Shown: positions 8,897 to 18,389 of the stretch, one piece after another
Position numbering within the stretch: the stretch's first letter is position 1
Layout of the letters: each line of letters opens with the position of its first letter
NCBI RefSeq assembly: GCF_000173075.1
Contig: NZ_ABVL01000002.1
Location: forward strand, 1-64,000
Origin: Chthoniobacter flavus Ellin428
Lineage (GTDB): Bacteria; Verrucomicrobiota; Verrucomicrobiia; Chthoniobacterales; Chthoniobacteraceae
Direction of reading: 5' to 3'
DNA: 64,000 bases
Made by a program: the position numbers and the translations under genes
Notes under the pieces: model-generated
Database searches by the model: none
What the model was told of the DNA's origin: nothing
The model's input: the letters and a program-made list of their open reading frames with translations, nothing else

Positions 8897-11800
8897 ATGG
8901 GGTTATTTGACCATCTTTTCAAAAGCAAAGCACCGGCCGGTGAAGAAAAGGTGGTAGGGCATGCCCTGGAGGGGGATGCCAAACCGACCGAGGGAGGGCC
9001 GCGTACGCCGACGCCCCAGAAGGCGGACCCTTCCGCCTTTCTGCATCCCAAGAACTACGTTCCGCGCGGGGCGCCCGGGCTGACGCCGGCTCCGCGCTCG
9101 GGAATTTCCAAGCCCGCCGATCGCAAACCGGTCGTGGCCTCGACCGTGGCACCGCCGCCGGCAGCGGACGAAATCGTGCTCACGCTGGGTGATGTCCTGT
9201 CGCGTATCCCCACGCAATTATTGAAGCCCGGGATGCATGACCCGAAACGGGAACTGCGCTTCAAGATCAACGACCTTTCCTCGGATATCGCTCGTGGCCG
9301 CGCCGCTGTCCCACTGTCGCGCATCTCGCAACTGGCTCCGGAGATTTTTGCCAAACAAGTCGGTCCGCACGAGGACATGGAAATCCGGTTGCCGCTGCAA
9401 AAGCTGGTCGAGCAGATCGGCCTGCTGCGTTCGCAGCCGAAGACCTCGGTAGTGGAAAAGGTCGAGCTCCCAGCCATTGCCGCGAGCGCGCCGCCGGCCG
9501 CGAAGCCGGTCGTGCCGATTGAGGTCCAGGTCGAGGCGACGAGAGTGGAACCGGTGGCGGCTGTTCCCACGCCTGTGGTGGTGCCGATGGGGACGGAATC
9601 GGTCGTGCGCGTAGTGACGCCACCACCTCCGCAAGCGCCGCCGATCGTTCTGGCCGAACCGGTCGCGGTGCAGAAACCGATCGAATTGAAAGCGGTAGTG
9701 GAGCAGGCGCCCGCGGCTCCCGTCATTCTTGGTCCGCCGCCTGCTGTGCAAATGACGCCGGTTTCGGTGACTCCCGAGCCGCCTGTCATCACTCCTATTC
9801 CCGTTCCGGTGTCTGTTCCCGAGCCTACGCCACTACCGCCGTCACTCGCTGAGGTGAAAGTGGCCGTCAAGCCGATCGAGCCGCCGGTCGTGTTCGAAAA
9901 CGGGGAGATCTATGTCCCAGTCGCGCCCGCTCCGCCTGCGCCTGCGCTCGTTTCCTCGGTTCCTCTCGCACCCACTCCACCCCTGGCATCCGCTGCGCCG
10001 GTTGGACCACCGCCTGTGGTGATTGAGCCGCCGAAGGTCGCCGAGCCGCAGAAGATTGTCATCGACTGGGGTACGGATGTGCCGGCGAAAGCCGGGGAGC
10101 ATGTGGATTCCGGCACGCCCGAGATCGAAATTGAGCAGCCCCTCGAGTCCTCTGGCGATGCGCCGAAGCTCGCGCCCATCGAGTCGCCGGATATCGATCC
10201 GGATGAGGAGAAGATTCACCTGAGCCTCGCCGCGATTCTCAAGCAATGCCCGCGGGAAATCATCGTGAGCGAACTGCCACAGGTGGATGACAGTGTTCGG
10301 ATCACGCTGCCATTTGCGCCGATCGATCGTCAATTGATCAAAGGCCACGTGGAGATCAGCGCGCTTCGCTTCATCGTTGCGCTGCCGGAAATCTATCACA
10401 AATATTTCATCGCGAAGGTCGGCGTCAAAGTGCCGATTCCGCTCGAGGAAGTTTTCCAAAACCTGCCGTCGCCGAAGCAGGAACTCACACCGGTGAATCC
10501 CACGCCACCGCCCGTGGTGCTGGCCCCCGCCGCGCCGCCCGCTCCGGTGATTCCGGCCCCGCCGATCGCCGAAGTCGCACCGGCGCCGAAGGCGGAGGAA
10601 CCGGTCGTTCCGCCCGCGTTGCCGGCGCCGGCCGTTGCGGCCGTCGAACCGAAACCGGAAGAGGCGCCCAAGCTTGGGGACGCGAAAGCGGTCGAATCGT
10701 CAACGCCGCCCATTGCTGTCGAGCCGCCGCCGTTGCCGGTCGTTCCGGCGGTCGCTGAGGAGGAAGCGGCACCCGACCTCGCCACGGAAACAGTTTTGCC
10801 GGCAGCGGATTTGCCCGAGCGTTTGACGGCGGAACAAGCGACCATGCCGTCCGTGCCGCCCGCGGTGGAAGTGACGCCCACTCCTGTCGAGCCGCCACCG
10901 ATTCCCGCTGTGGCGGCAACTGCGGCTTCCGAGCCACCGCCGGTTGCGTTGGCGGCGGAATTTACGCCGCCGCCGTTGCCCGTTCAGCCGAGCGCGGTCA
11001 ACGCGGCCCCGAGCAGCGATGCGCCGGCCAGGCTCGTTTTGCAGCCGCCGGTGTTCCGGCCGCATTTCGTTCCGCCGCCAATCTTTGGATTTACGCCTTC
11101 GTCTTCGCCTGCGCCGGAGCCGGAGCAGCCGGCGAAAGTCGAGCCGCCATCGGTGCTCGCTGGGCTGGCGGAATCGCCCGCCGCCGCGGCCACTCCCGCG
11201 AATGCGGCTACTGCGCCGGGGACTGTATCGGTTGTTGCAAAAGAAGAGACAGCCGCTGCTTCCGCACGGGAAGTCACGTCTCCAGCGGTGGCTCACGAGA
11301 CCGGCGTTACGCCTGCTGAATCAACTCCGACGGCAATGCCTTCCGATTCCGAACCGAGCGCGGAACTGATTGCTCTTGCCGACGAACATAATGCGCCCGA
11401 CATCGCGCATTTCTCCGACGAGCCCGTGCCTTTCGCGGATCTGGCGGAAAGCCTTGCCCACGAAACCACCTACGCCCCGGCATTGGCTGAGGTCGTGCAT
11501 GTGGACATTCCCGGTGCGGAACCTTCAGCACCCAAGGCGTCCGCCGAAGCCTCCGGGAAAGCGGCCCCGGAAAAGCCCGCAGGCGAGGAAGAGCACCGTG
11601 AGTTGCCAATCGTGGAAGGCCTGGCGGTAACCGCCGTCGCGGCTACGATCGCCGAGCACGTCCCGCTGAATTTCCGTGAGACGGTGGCACCAATCGAAGA
11701 GCCCAAGGCATCCGAATCGACTGGACCACATGCCGGGACACCTGCGCCGGTCGAACTCAAGGCCGAAGAGCCCGTTGCCGCCGCGGAAGAAGTGCCTGCT

Positions 11801-12343
11801 CCCGCAGCCGTGCCGACCGAGGAAGAGCCCACTGCATCCACACCGACGGAGCCGTCCGCTGCCGCGACCCCGCCACCGCCGCCGCATCCGCTTTTCCCAC
11901 TGCCGAAAATCCCGGCTGCGCCGGTGCATGTTGAAGTCCTTCCGCCGCCCTCGCTGCCACTCCGGCGCTTCGATCAAGACGCCGTGCAGGCGCTCTTCAT
12001 GACCGAGGAAACGCTCGACCTGCCGAAGATCAGCCACCTCGCGGCGGCGCTGCCCGGCGTCTATGCGTGCGTCATCGCCACGCGCGACCAGGCCTCCACC
12101 GGCGGCACGTTGCCCGATGGCTTTGATTTGGCAGCGTTGCTCGGTCTTGCGCCGCGCGTCGGCGAAGCGGCCGGCCGCATGCCGATTGGGCAACTCAAGC
12201 ACTTCACCCTTTACGGCGACGCATACTCGGTGAGTTTCTTCGAGCGCAATGGCCTGAGTCTTTGCGCCGTTCACCGCCCGCGTTCCTTCGTCCCCGGTGT
12301 CCGCGAAAAGCTGGTGGCGCTCGCCGACGAGCTCTCGCGGTAG
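8897..12343 (+). CDS. large Pro/Ala-rich protein with duplicated domain and roadblock-like C-terminus, cotranscribed with pilB
   Basis: 1148 residues starting 7 bases after the ATPase gene. Two copies of an unrecognised domain of about 85 residues lie near 95-180 and 440-530. Both share a pattern of hydrophobic start, IP or CP, PLS or EIS, LPEI, a K-V-G element and PLEEVF/PLQKLV. The linkers are hundreds of residues rich in Pro, Ala, Val and Glu, with no export signal. The last 120 residues (from about FDQDAVQALFM) look like a roadblock/LC7 fold of the MglB type, including LPGVYACVIATRDQ and a terminal basic helix. Roadblock proteins commonly work with small GTPases in polarity or motility. 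Here the operon suggests control or positioning of the pilus-type motor. Family otherwise unknown to me. Confidence 0.8.
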   Translation: MGLFDHLFKSKAPAGEEKVVGHALEGDAKPTEGGPRTPTPQKADPSAFLHPKNYVPRGAPGLTPAPRSGISKPADRKPVVASTVAPPPAADEIVLTLGDVLSRIPTQLLKPGMHDPKRELRFKINDLSSDIARGRAAVPLSRISQLAPEIFAKQVGPHEDMEIRLPLQKLVEQIGLLRSQPKTSVVEKVELPAIAASAPPAAKPVVPIEVQVEATRVEPVAAVPTPVVVPMGTESVVRVVTPPPPQAPPIVLAEPVAVQKPIELKAVVEQAPAAPVILGPPPAVQMTPVSVTPEPPVITPIPVPVSVPEPTPLPPSLAEVKVAVKPIEPPVVFENGEIYVPVAPAPPAPALVSSVPLAPTPPLASAAPVGPPPVVIEPPKVAEPQKIVIDWGTDVPAKAGEHVDSGTPEIEIEQPLESSGDAPKLAPIESPDIDPDEEKIHLSLAAILKQCPREIIVSELPQVDDSVRITLPFAPIDRQLIKGHVEISALRFIVALPEIYHKYFIAKVGVKVPIPLEEVFQNLPSPKQELTPVNPTPPPVVLAPAAPPAPVIPAPPIAEVAPAPKAEEPVVPPALPAPAVAAVEPKPEEAPKLGDAKAVESSTPPIAVEPPPLPVVPAVAEEEAAPDLATETVLPAADLPERLTAEQATMPSVPPAVEVTPTPVEPPPIPAVAATAASEPPPVALAAEFTPPPLPVQPSAVNAAPSSDAPARLVLQPPVFRPHFVPPPIFGFTPSSSPAPEPEQPAKVEPPSVLAGLAESPAAAATPANAATAPGTVSVVAKEETAAASAREVTSPAVAHETGVTPAESTPTAMPSDSEPSAELIALADEHNAPDIAHFSDEPVPFADLAESLAHETTYAPALAEVVHVDIPGAEPSAPKASAEASGKAAPEKPAGEEEHRELPIVEGLAVTAVAATIAEHVPLNFRETVAPIEEPKASESTGPHAGTPAPVELKAEEPVAAAEEVPAPAAVPTEEEPTASTPTEPSAAATPPPPPHPLFPLPKIPAAPVHVEVLPPPSLPLRRFDQDAVQALFMTEETLDLPKISHLAAALPGVYACVIATRDQASTGGTLPDGFDLAALLGLAPRVGEAAGRMPIGQLKHFTLYGDAYSVSFFERNGLSLCAVHRPRSFVPGVREKLVALADELSR

Positions 12344-12356
12344 AGTTTGCCGCCGT

Positions 12357-12386
12357 TTGGAGATACCTGCGTGCCTCTGCTATGAT
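12357..12386 (+). promoter_or_regulatory. candidate sigma-70-type promoter for the FG-GAP gene
   Basis: TTGGAG at 12357-12362 and TATGAT at 12381-12386 are separated by 18 bases, about 108 bases upstream of the ATG at 12494. The -10 box is strong and the -35 box is only partial. Confidence 0.4.
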
Positions 12387-12493
12387 GCAGTGGAAACTTG
12401 GAGACTTGGAGTCCCCGGTGATTTCATTTAAGGTCATCCCTTGAGCAGATCGGATGGCCGTATGCCGCGGCCAACGCGTCTGCTGTTCTCCCC

Positions 12494-13777
12494 ATGAAAC
12501 CCTCCATCAATCCCATCGCGGGGCTCGGACTGGCGGCGTGGATGTTTGCCCTCGGGGGCAGTGCCGTAGCTGCCGAGTCACCGGAACCGAAGTTCACCGC
12601 CATCACGCTCGATGATCACATCCAGATCGGTTACGGCCTCGCCATTGCCGATGTGGATGGCGACGGCCATCCCGACATCCTGCTGGCGGACAAAAAGCAA
12701 TTCGTCTGGTATCGCAATCCCGGCCCGAGTCAGGCGCGTGACCCCGCCGCCTGGCACAAGTACCTGCTCGCGGAAAATCTCACCGAAGACGACAACGTCT
12801 GCATCGCCGCGCAGGACATCGATGGCGACGGCAAGTGCGAGATCGCCGTCGGCGCGGCGTGGAAGCCGTCGGATACCGAGAAGAGCGGCGCGGTCTTTTA
12901 TCTCATCCCGCCCGCGGATCGCACCCAACCGTGGACGCCGGTGAAATTTCCGGCGGTCGAGCCGACCACGCATCGGATGCGTTGGATCAAGGTGGCCGAT
13001 GGCAAGTGGGGGCTGCTCGTGGCGCCGTTGCACGGGCGTGGCAACAAGAACGGCGAGGGCGCGCCGGCCAAAGTGTTGCTCTATCATCCACCCGCCGATC
13101 CGCGTGCGGAATGGCCCTCGGAAGTCGTCGCCGATACCTTTCACATGACGCACAATTTCGTGCGGCTCTCGGTCGCCTCAGCCGGCGGAAGAAACATGGC
13201 CGACCGCATTCTGCTCGGTGGCAAAGAAGGGCTCATGTCTTTCCGCCCAGGCAAAACGCAGTGGGAAGCCACGGCGCCGGTGATGGCTGGCGATTTGCCG
13301 GCTGGAGTGGGCGAAGTCCGCGTTGGTTCACTGGTCAATGGGGTGCAGTTCATCACCACCGTGGAGCCGATGCATGGCAACATGCTGGCGGTCTACCTGC
13401 CACAGAAAGCGGCCAATGGCGCCACTGTATTGAAGCGCCAGCTTTTGACTGACAAGCTGGTGGAAGGTCACGCTCTGGCCTGCGGCAATCTCCTCGGTGG
13501 ATATCCGGGCGTGAGTGCTTCAGACCAAATCGCCGTCGGATGGCGCGGCAAAGGCGGGACGGTCGATACCCCGATCGGCGTCGCGGTTTGGGCGCCGCTT
13601 GATGCCAAAGGGGAGCAGTGGCGTGAGACCGTACTCGACCCGAACGGCATGGCCTGCGAGGATCTGCAAATCGCCGACCTCAACGGCAATGGTAAACTCG
13701 ACATCATCGCCAGCGGTCGTCGGACGCACAACGTGAAGATCTATTTCAACGATACCGCACCGCCGCCGAGGCCTTGA
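12494..13777 (+). CDS. secreted FG-GAP/VCBS repeat protein
   Basis: 427 residues with a signal peptide ending near GGSAVAAES. Integrin-like FG-GAP repeats are visible as DVDGDGHPDILLAD, DIDGDGKCEIAVGA and DLNGNGKLDIIASG; each is an Asp-rich calcium-binding loop in a beta-propeller blade. About three clear motifs are recognisable, with degenerate blades between. Likely an extracytoplasmic binding protein; such proteins are abundant in PVC bacteria and their substrates are mostly unknown. A monocistronic unit with its own candidate promoter. Confidence 0.82.
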   Translation: MKPSINPIAGLGLAAWMFALGGSAVAAESPEPKFTAITLDDHIQIGYGLAIADVDGDGHPDILLADKKQFVWYRNPGPSQARDPAAWHKYLLAENLTEDDNVCIAAQDIDGDGKCEIAVGAAWKPSDTEKSGAVFYLIPPADRTQPWTPVKFPAVEPTTHRMRWIKVADGKWGLLVAPLHGRGNKNGEGAPAKVLLYHPPADPRAEWPSEVVADTFHMTHNFVRLSVASAGGRNMADRILLGGKEGLMSFRPGKTQWEATAPVMAGDLPAGVGEVRVGSLVNGVQFITTVEPMHGNMLAVYLPQKAANGATVLKRQLLTDKLVEGHALACGNLLGGYPGVSASDQIAVGWRGKGGTVDTPIGVAVWAPLDAKGEQWRETVLDPNGMACEDLQIADLNGNGKLDIIASGRRTHNVKIYFNDTAPPPRP

Positions 13778-13906
13778 TGGCCGCTGATCGTGCGTAGCCG
13801 GATGAGCGGCTATTGAGCGAACGGCAGGAAGGGGGCTAGTGTGACCGAATGGCGCGCTCCGGAAGACGTAAATCCATCGACTTGGCAAGCGACAAAAAGG
13901 CGCGGC

Positions 13907-15853
13907 CTACGACTTCGTCAATGCACCGAGAATGCTTTCCGTGTCGTAGACGCAACCACCCCAAGTGCCGCCGCTGGCCTGTTGGAGCGCGGCCCAGATT
14001 CGGGTGTCGTCGGGCAGGTCGGGGTGAGGCGCCAGGGCGGGATGGGTAGCGCGTTGGTTGAGGATGGCCGCGCCCTCCTCCGGGGAGAAGGACCGGCCAT
14101 CGCAGCCGATGAAATCGACTTCTCCTTCCATTGATATTCTGTTGATCATCAATGAAATAATATCGTTTTCACGGACTTTTCCTAATTGTCCTCCCGCCAG
14201 GGCTTCCGGTCCGATGTGACCGACACAGGCCCCCGTAGAAACTCCGGAAAAGCGGGCATCAGTGAGCAGCGCAACATGCTTGCCGAAGGGCAGCGCTTTT
14301 AACGCACTGGTGATTTGGTAAGTCTCTTCCATGCCAGTCCCTAATGGCCCAATTCCCGCCAGGACCATCACGTCGCCCGCTTGAATCTTGCCTTCGCGCA
14401 AAGCGGCGATGGCGGAGGCTTCGGACGTAAAAACCCGCGCGGAACCGGTGTGACGGTAAACGCCATCGGCACCGACCACGTCGGGCGAAATCGAGGTCGC
14501 CTTGATGACCGAACCCTGTGGCGCGAGGTTGCCCGTCGGGAAGACCAACGTGCCAGTGAGGCCGCGAGCGCGAGCCTGTTCGGGTGCCATGATGACGTCG
14601 TCCGGCGCCACGCCATCGCGCTCGGTGAGCAACGCACGGAAGCGTTCCCGGCGCGCACTTTTGTCCCACAGGTCGAGGTTCTCGCCGAGCGTCTTTCCGG
14701 TGGCCGTGAGGACACTGGTGTCGAGCAATCCGAGCGCTCGCAGGTGGAGCATGACTTCCGGAACGCCGCCCGCCAGATAGGCGCGGACCGTGGGATGGTA
14801 CTGCGGGCCGTTGGGCAGGACATCGACCAGGCGCGGGGTGGCACGGTTGACGGCGATCCAATCCTGCACCGCCGGCCGAGGCAGACCGGCGGCGTGCGCG
14901 ATGGCTGGGATGTGAAGCAGGAGATTGGTCGACCCGCCAAAGGCCGCGTGCACGGTCATGGCGTTGCGGATGGCGGCGGGAGTGAGAATGTCCCGGATGC
15001 GAATGCCGCGCTCGGCCAGATGCGAAACCGCCCGGGCGCTGCGGGTGGCGATTTCCCGCCACACGGCTGAGCCCGACGGAGCGAGGGCGCTGTGGGTCAG
15101 GGCGATACCGAGCGCCTCGGCGACGACTTGCGAAGTCGCCGCGGTGCCGAGGAATTGACAGCCGCCGCCGGGTGAGGCGCAGGCCCGGCAACCGAGCTCG
15201 GAGGCTTCCTTCAGCGAGAGCAGTCCGCGCGAAAAGCGGGCGCCGATCGTTTGCACGGCACCGGCGTCCTCGCCATCGCTTGGCGGGAGGGTGACGCCGC
15301 CGGGAACGATGATGCACGGCAAGTCGGGGGAACCGGCGAGGGCCATCATCATGGCGGGCAGTCCTTTGTCGCAGGTCGCTACGCCGAGGACGCCGGAGCG
15401 GCGCGGCAGGGAGCGGATGAGGCGGCGCAGGACGATCGCGGCATCGTTGCGATAGGGCAGCGAGTCGAACATGCCGGCGGTGCCTTGGGAGCGGCCATCG
15501 CAGGGATCGCTGACGGCGGCGGCAAACGGGGTCGCGCCGAGGGCGCGCAGTTCGCGGGCGGCGGCTTCGACCTGGAGCGAGATTTCCCAATGGCCGGTAT
15601 GGAAGCCGAGGGCGATCGGTTTGCCGTCCGGCGCCCGTAGTCCGCCAGCGGTGCTGAGGATGAGGAACTGGCGGTCGTTGGCCCGCTCGGGTTCCCAGCC
15701 CATGCCGACATTTTGGGTCAGACCGAAGAGATCGCCGCTGGGGGCGGTGCGCAGGAGATCTTCGGTGAGCGGCAAGGCGCCGGCCGGTCCGGGGGCGCGG
15801 GTGCGCAATTCATAGATGGAGGGGTCGTCGGGAAAGAGGTCGTGGCCGGGCAT
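13907..15853 (-). CDS. yjhG: YjhG/YagF-type sugar-acid dehydratase (D-xylonate dehydratase family)
   Basis: 648 residues, close to E. coli YjhG and longer than IlvD. The N-terminus has the subfamily pattern [26 protein letters not shown]. Iron-sulfur and catalytic elements are visible: [31 protein letters not shown] and [15 protein letters not shown]. Further conserved blocks are [20 protein letters not shown] and [20 protein letters not shown]. The reaction is dehydration of a sugar acid such as D-xylonate to the 2-keto-3-deoxy acid, with an Fe-S cluster. No sugar-acid aldolase or transporter is next to it, so the substrate is inferred from family only. Confidence 0.9.
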   Translation of the reverse strand: MPGHDLFPDDPSIYELRTRAPGPAGALPLTEDLLRTAPSGDLFGLTQNVGMGWEPERANDRQFLILSTAGGLRAPDGKPIALGFHTGHWEISLQVEAAARELRALGATPFAAAVSDPCDGRSQGTAGMFDSLPYRNDAAIVLRRLIRSLPRRSGVLGVATCDKGLPAMMMALAGSPDLPCIIVPGGVTLPPSDGEDAGAVQTIGARFSRGLLSLKEASELGCRACASPGGGCQFLGTAATSQVVAEALGIALTHSALAPSGSAVWREIATRSARAVSHLAERGIRIRDILTPAAIRNAMTVHAAFGGSTNLLLHIPAIAHAAGLPRPAVQDWIAVNRATPRLVDVLPNGPQYHPTVRAYLAGGVPEVMLHLRALGLLDTSVLTATGKTLGENLDLWDKSARRERFRALLTERDGVAPDDVIMAPEQARARGLTGTLVFPTGNLAPQGSVIKATSISPDVVGADGVYRHTGSARVFTSEASAIAALREGKIQAGDVMVLAGIGPLGTGMEETYQITSALKALPFGKHVALLTDARFSGVSTGACVGHIGPEALAGGQLGKVRENDIISLMINRISMEGEVDFIGCDGRSFSPEEGAAILNQRATHPALAPHPDLPDDTRIWAALQQASGGTWGGCVYDTESILGALTKS

Positions 15854-16045
15854 GGATCGAGTGTTTGTAGCGCAAGGAAGACGAAGCCGCTACTGGGATG
15901 CGCGGGCGGGCGATGACAAATCGTAGATGGCAGATGGCGGAAAGCCCTGGTGCATGGCTCTATCAGACGAACCTATTCAGGACCGATCATCACTGTTAAC
16001 CAACGGCACCGCTGTCACATCCGCTGCTGTTCGCTCCAAGGAGGC

Positions 16046-16912
16046 CTACGGTTTGCAGAACCAGCCGAACTCCATCCAGCGGGCGAACCATTCCTGAATT
16101 CGGGCGGCGCTTTGTGCGGGCAGCTCTTTGCTGCCGGCAAAAGCCGTCGCGCAGGCTTCGTCCAACGTCGCGCCGGAACGGAGGGCGATGAGCAGTTGGT
16201 AGGCTTCGGGATCGAGGCGCTTGTAGTAGACGGAGAAATTGACTCGATGGATGGCGAGATAGACGGGTGTGCGGCTGCGGCGGACGGTGACTACTTTGCG
16301 GCGTCGCGTGTGCGTGGCGGAGACGGCGTTGCTGACCGCGGCGATCTCGGTGCGCTTCAAGTTGCGCATCAACTCGTCCACTGGGTGATGCAACTCGAGT
16401 AGATTCAGATAAGGCTGGAGGCCGAGGTGGAGGCGGTCCGCGGGAGTCCGGGCGATTTGCTTCGCCGTGAAGACCGGCTTTTCCGGGTCATCGAAAGCGA
16501 GCGCGCGGGCCCATTCGACGCGGGCAACATCGAGCGCGAGCTCGACGCGTGGCCGGACAAATTCGGGGTGCGCTTCGAGAAATGAAACGAGGTGGGAGCC
16601 GAGGTTGCGCAAGGTCCAGGAGCGGGAGCCGTGAGCTTCGAGGTAAGCGACCGCGAGCTTGTCGAATTTGCGCTCACCGAGGACGGCGCGCAGGCCGCGA
16701 AAATCTTCGCCGAACGCGCCGAGGAGGCGCCACCAATACTGCTGGTTGTAGATCTGCAGCCGTTCGAAAGCGGTGAGGCGATCGTTGGGTTTGACCAGGC
16801 GCTCGGCGACCTCCGCGCCCGCGGCCCGCATGCCTTCGTCGGATTTCAGCGGGCGAAAAAGTGCGCTGGTGATGGCGCGCTGAAATTCGCGGAGAGGAGG
16901 TTGGGCCGGCAT
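16046..16912 (-). CDS. bufC: DUF2063-type MNIO partner protein (BufC-like)
   Basis: 288 residues. The N-terminus PPLREFQRAITSALFRPL and the following LTAFERLQIYNQQYWWRLL match the DUF2063 domain, annotated as a putative DNA-binding domain. Members work with DUF692 oxidases as peptide-recognition or partner proteins (HvfC/BufC). The C-terminal half is a less conserved helical domain. The gene starts 39 bases after the MNIO gene on the same strand and is last in the operon. The DNA-binding label is a database legacy; a role in delivering the precursor to the oxidase is better supported by context. Confidence 0.85.
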   Translation of the reverse strand: MPAQPPLREFQRAITSALFRPLKSDEGMRAAGAEVAERLVKPNDRLTAFERLQIYNQQYWWRLLGAFGEDFRGLRAVLGERKFDKLAVAYLEAHGSRSWTLRNLGSHLVSFLEAHPEFVRPRVELALDVARVEWARALAFDDPEKPVFTAKQIARTPADRLHLGLQPYLNLLELHHPVDELMRNLKRTEIAAVSNAVSATHTRRRKVVTVRRSRTPVYLAIHRVNFSVYYKRLDPEAYQLLIALRSGATLDEACATAFAGSKELPAQSAARIQEWFARWMEFGWFCKP

Positions 16913-16951
16913 GGGAGAATGACGAATGCGGTGCGGGTCTATCGTCTGCGG

Positions 16952-17800
16952 CTAAGCGGCGATGGTGTTGGCGTGAGGGAGAAAGCGGTTCGCCTTGAGC
17001 GCCTCGGCGTGGACTTCGTCGAAGCTGGGAATGCGGTCGTCCCATTCGAGGAGTGTGGCGGTGCGGCCGATACGCTGAATGGCGTGGCCGTACAGTTTCC
17101 ACACTGGATTGAGGACGGGATGATCGTGGGTATCGAGAATGTAGCGCTCGAATTTGGTGTGACCCGCGATGTGAATTTGCGCCACGCGTTCGGTGGGCAC
17201 GGCGTCGAGATAGACGTATGGGTCGAAAACGTGGTTCTTCGAGGAGACGTAGATGTTATTCACGTCGAGCAGGATGCCGCAGTCGGCGCGCTCCACGACT
17301 TCGCTGAGAAATTCCCACTCGGTCATTTCCGAAGCATGAAACTCGGCGTAGCTGCTGACATTCTCGACGGCGACCGGAATGCCGAGGGTGTCCTGCACTT
17401 CGCGGATGTTCCGGGCCGTCCATTCGACCGCTTCCCAGCTGTAAGGCATGGGCAGAAGATCGTGGGTGAATCGGCCATCGACGCTGCCCCAGCAGAGGTG
17501 ATCGCTCAGCCACGGGGTGCCCGTGCGCTTGACGAGCCTTTTGAGCCGGCGGAGATGATCGCGATTCGGTCGGGCGGCATTGCCGAAATACATCGAGACG
17601 CCATGCTGCACGACGCGGTACTGCTCGAGGATTTGGTCAAGGACGTGCAACGGTCGTCCGCCGTCGACCATGTAATTCTCCGAGATAATCTCAAACCAAT
17701 CGACGACGGGTTTCTTCTCCAGGATATGCCCGTAGTGCGGAATGCGCAGACCGATCCCGATTCCGTATTCGGTGTGGGCGTTGAAGTGATTGGCGGGCAT
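16952..17800 (-). CDS. bufB: DUF692/MNIO family peptide-modifying iron oxidase (BufB-like)
   Basis: 282 residues of the multinuclear non-heme iron-dependent oxidase family, a TIM-barrel fold. Metal-ligand and family motifs visible: GIGLRIPHYGHIL, WFEIISENYMVDGGRP, VVQHGVSMYFG, LSDHLCWGSVDGR, VAVENVSSYAEF, GILLDVNNIYVSSKNH, IHIAGHTKF, DTHDHPVL and LLEWDDRIPSFDE. Characterised members convert Cys residues of precursor peptides, for example to thiooxazoles in bufferins. The precursor gene lies 156 bases upstream on the same strand and the partner gene immediately downstream. All expected His, Asp, Glu and Asn residues appear present, so it is likely active. Confidence 0.92.
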   Translation of the reverse strand: MPANHFNAHTEYGIGIGLRIPHYGHILEKKPVVDWFEIISENYMVDGGRPLHVLDQILEQYRVVQHGVSMYFGNAARPNRDHLRRLKRLVKRTGTPWLSDHLCWGSVDGRFTHDLLPMPYSWEAVEWTARNIREVQDTLGIPVAVENVSSYAEFHASEMTEWEFLSEVVERADCGILLDVNNIYVSSKNHVFDPYVYLDAVPTERVAQIHIAGHTKFERYILDTHDHPVLNPVWKLYGHAIQRIGRTATLLEWDDRIPSFDEVHAEALKANRFLPHANTIAA

Positions 17801-17903
17801 GGAAGGAAATGCGGAATGTCGAGTTCGGAACTCGGAATACGAAGGGAGCGAGTTGGGAGCAACTATTCCGCGCTCCGCATTCCGAATTCCGCATTCAGAG
17901 TGC

Positions 17904-17937
17904 GGGGCTCCGGCCTTTTGAGTGTGGCCGGAGCCCC
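17904..17937 (-). promoter_or_regulatory. strong hairpin between bufA and bufB
   Basis: Perfect 12-bp stem GGGGCTCCGGCC (17904-17915) with GGCCGGAGCCCC (17926-17937) and a 10-base loop, 20 bases after the precursor stop. No U-tract follows on the minus strand, so it may be a weak terminator or an mRNA-stabilising element keeping precursor levels above enzyme levels. Just downstream (about 17810-17900) are short TTCCGCATTCCG-type repeats in both orientations. Confidence 0.5.
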
Positions 17938-17956
17938 GGAGAGAATTGACTAGCTC

Positions 17957-18253
17957 TTACTTGCCGTGGGTGGGCTTGCCGTCCTTGGTGGCGCAGCCGC
18001 CCTTGCCTTTGCAGGAGTTCTTGCCGGCGCAGCCGTTGTCCCCGCTCTTGCAGCCGCCCTTGCCCTTGCAGGAATTCTTGCCCGCGCAGTCATGGGTTTC
18101 GGCCTTCGTGTCGGCGAGGACGCCGGCGGTGGGCGCGGTGGCGTGGGTCGTGGTGTTGGTGGCGGCGTTGACCTGGGCGGTCAGGCCCCCGGAGAGAAGG
18201 CCCGCGATGGCGGCGCCGGCGAGCAGCGCTTTGCTGGAGGATTGCTTTTTCAT
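17957..18253 (-). CDS. bufA: bufferin-type Cys-rich RiPP precursor
   Basis: 98 residues. The N-terminal signal sequence has a Lys-rich start and a hydrophobic core (ALLAGAAIAGLLSGGLTA), with cleavage likely after VNAA or nearby. An Ala/Thr-rich linker follows. The C-terminal core holds six Cys in two identical units, CAGKNSCKGKGGC, separated by KSGDNG. This resembles BufA2-type bufferins whose Cys residues are modified by the MNIO enzyme and which bind copper outside the cytoplasm. The signal peptide makes secretion of the modified peptide likely. It lies directly upstream of bufB-bufC. No good Shine-Dalgarno sequence precedes the ATG; the leader is AC-rich. Confidence 0.88.
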   Translation of the reverse strand: MKKQSSSKALLAGAAIAGLLSGGLTAQVNAATNTTTHATAPTAGVLADTKAETHDCAGKNSCKGKGGCKSGDNGCAGKNSCKGKGGCATKDGKPTHGK

Positions 18254-18389
18254 TTCTGGTTTGGCTTTTGGTTTTGGTTTTGATGTGCCGGTCGCCCTCG
18301 ATGATCTCGCGAGCGTCCGGCTTTGGTTTCCGCGTTTGTCGAACCGTGAGGACTCACAGCTCTACACCCGCAAAATTGGGTTTGGGATG

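Noticed and set aside
14259..15590. 443-residue minus-strand frame inside the YjhG-type gene
   Set aside because: Arg/Pro-rich composition and fully inside a conserved dehydratase frame.
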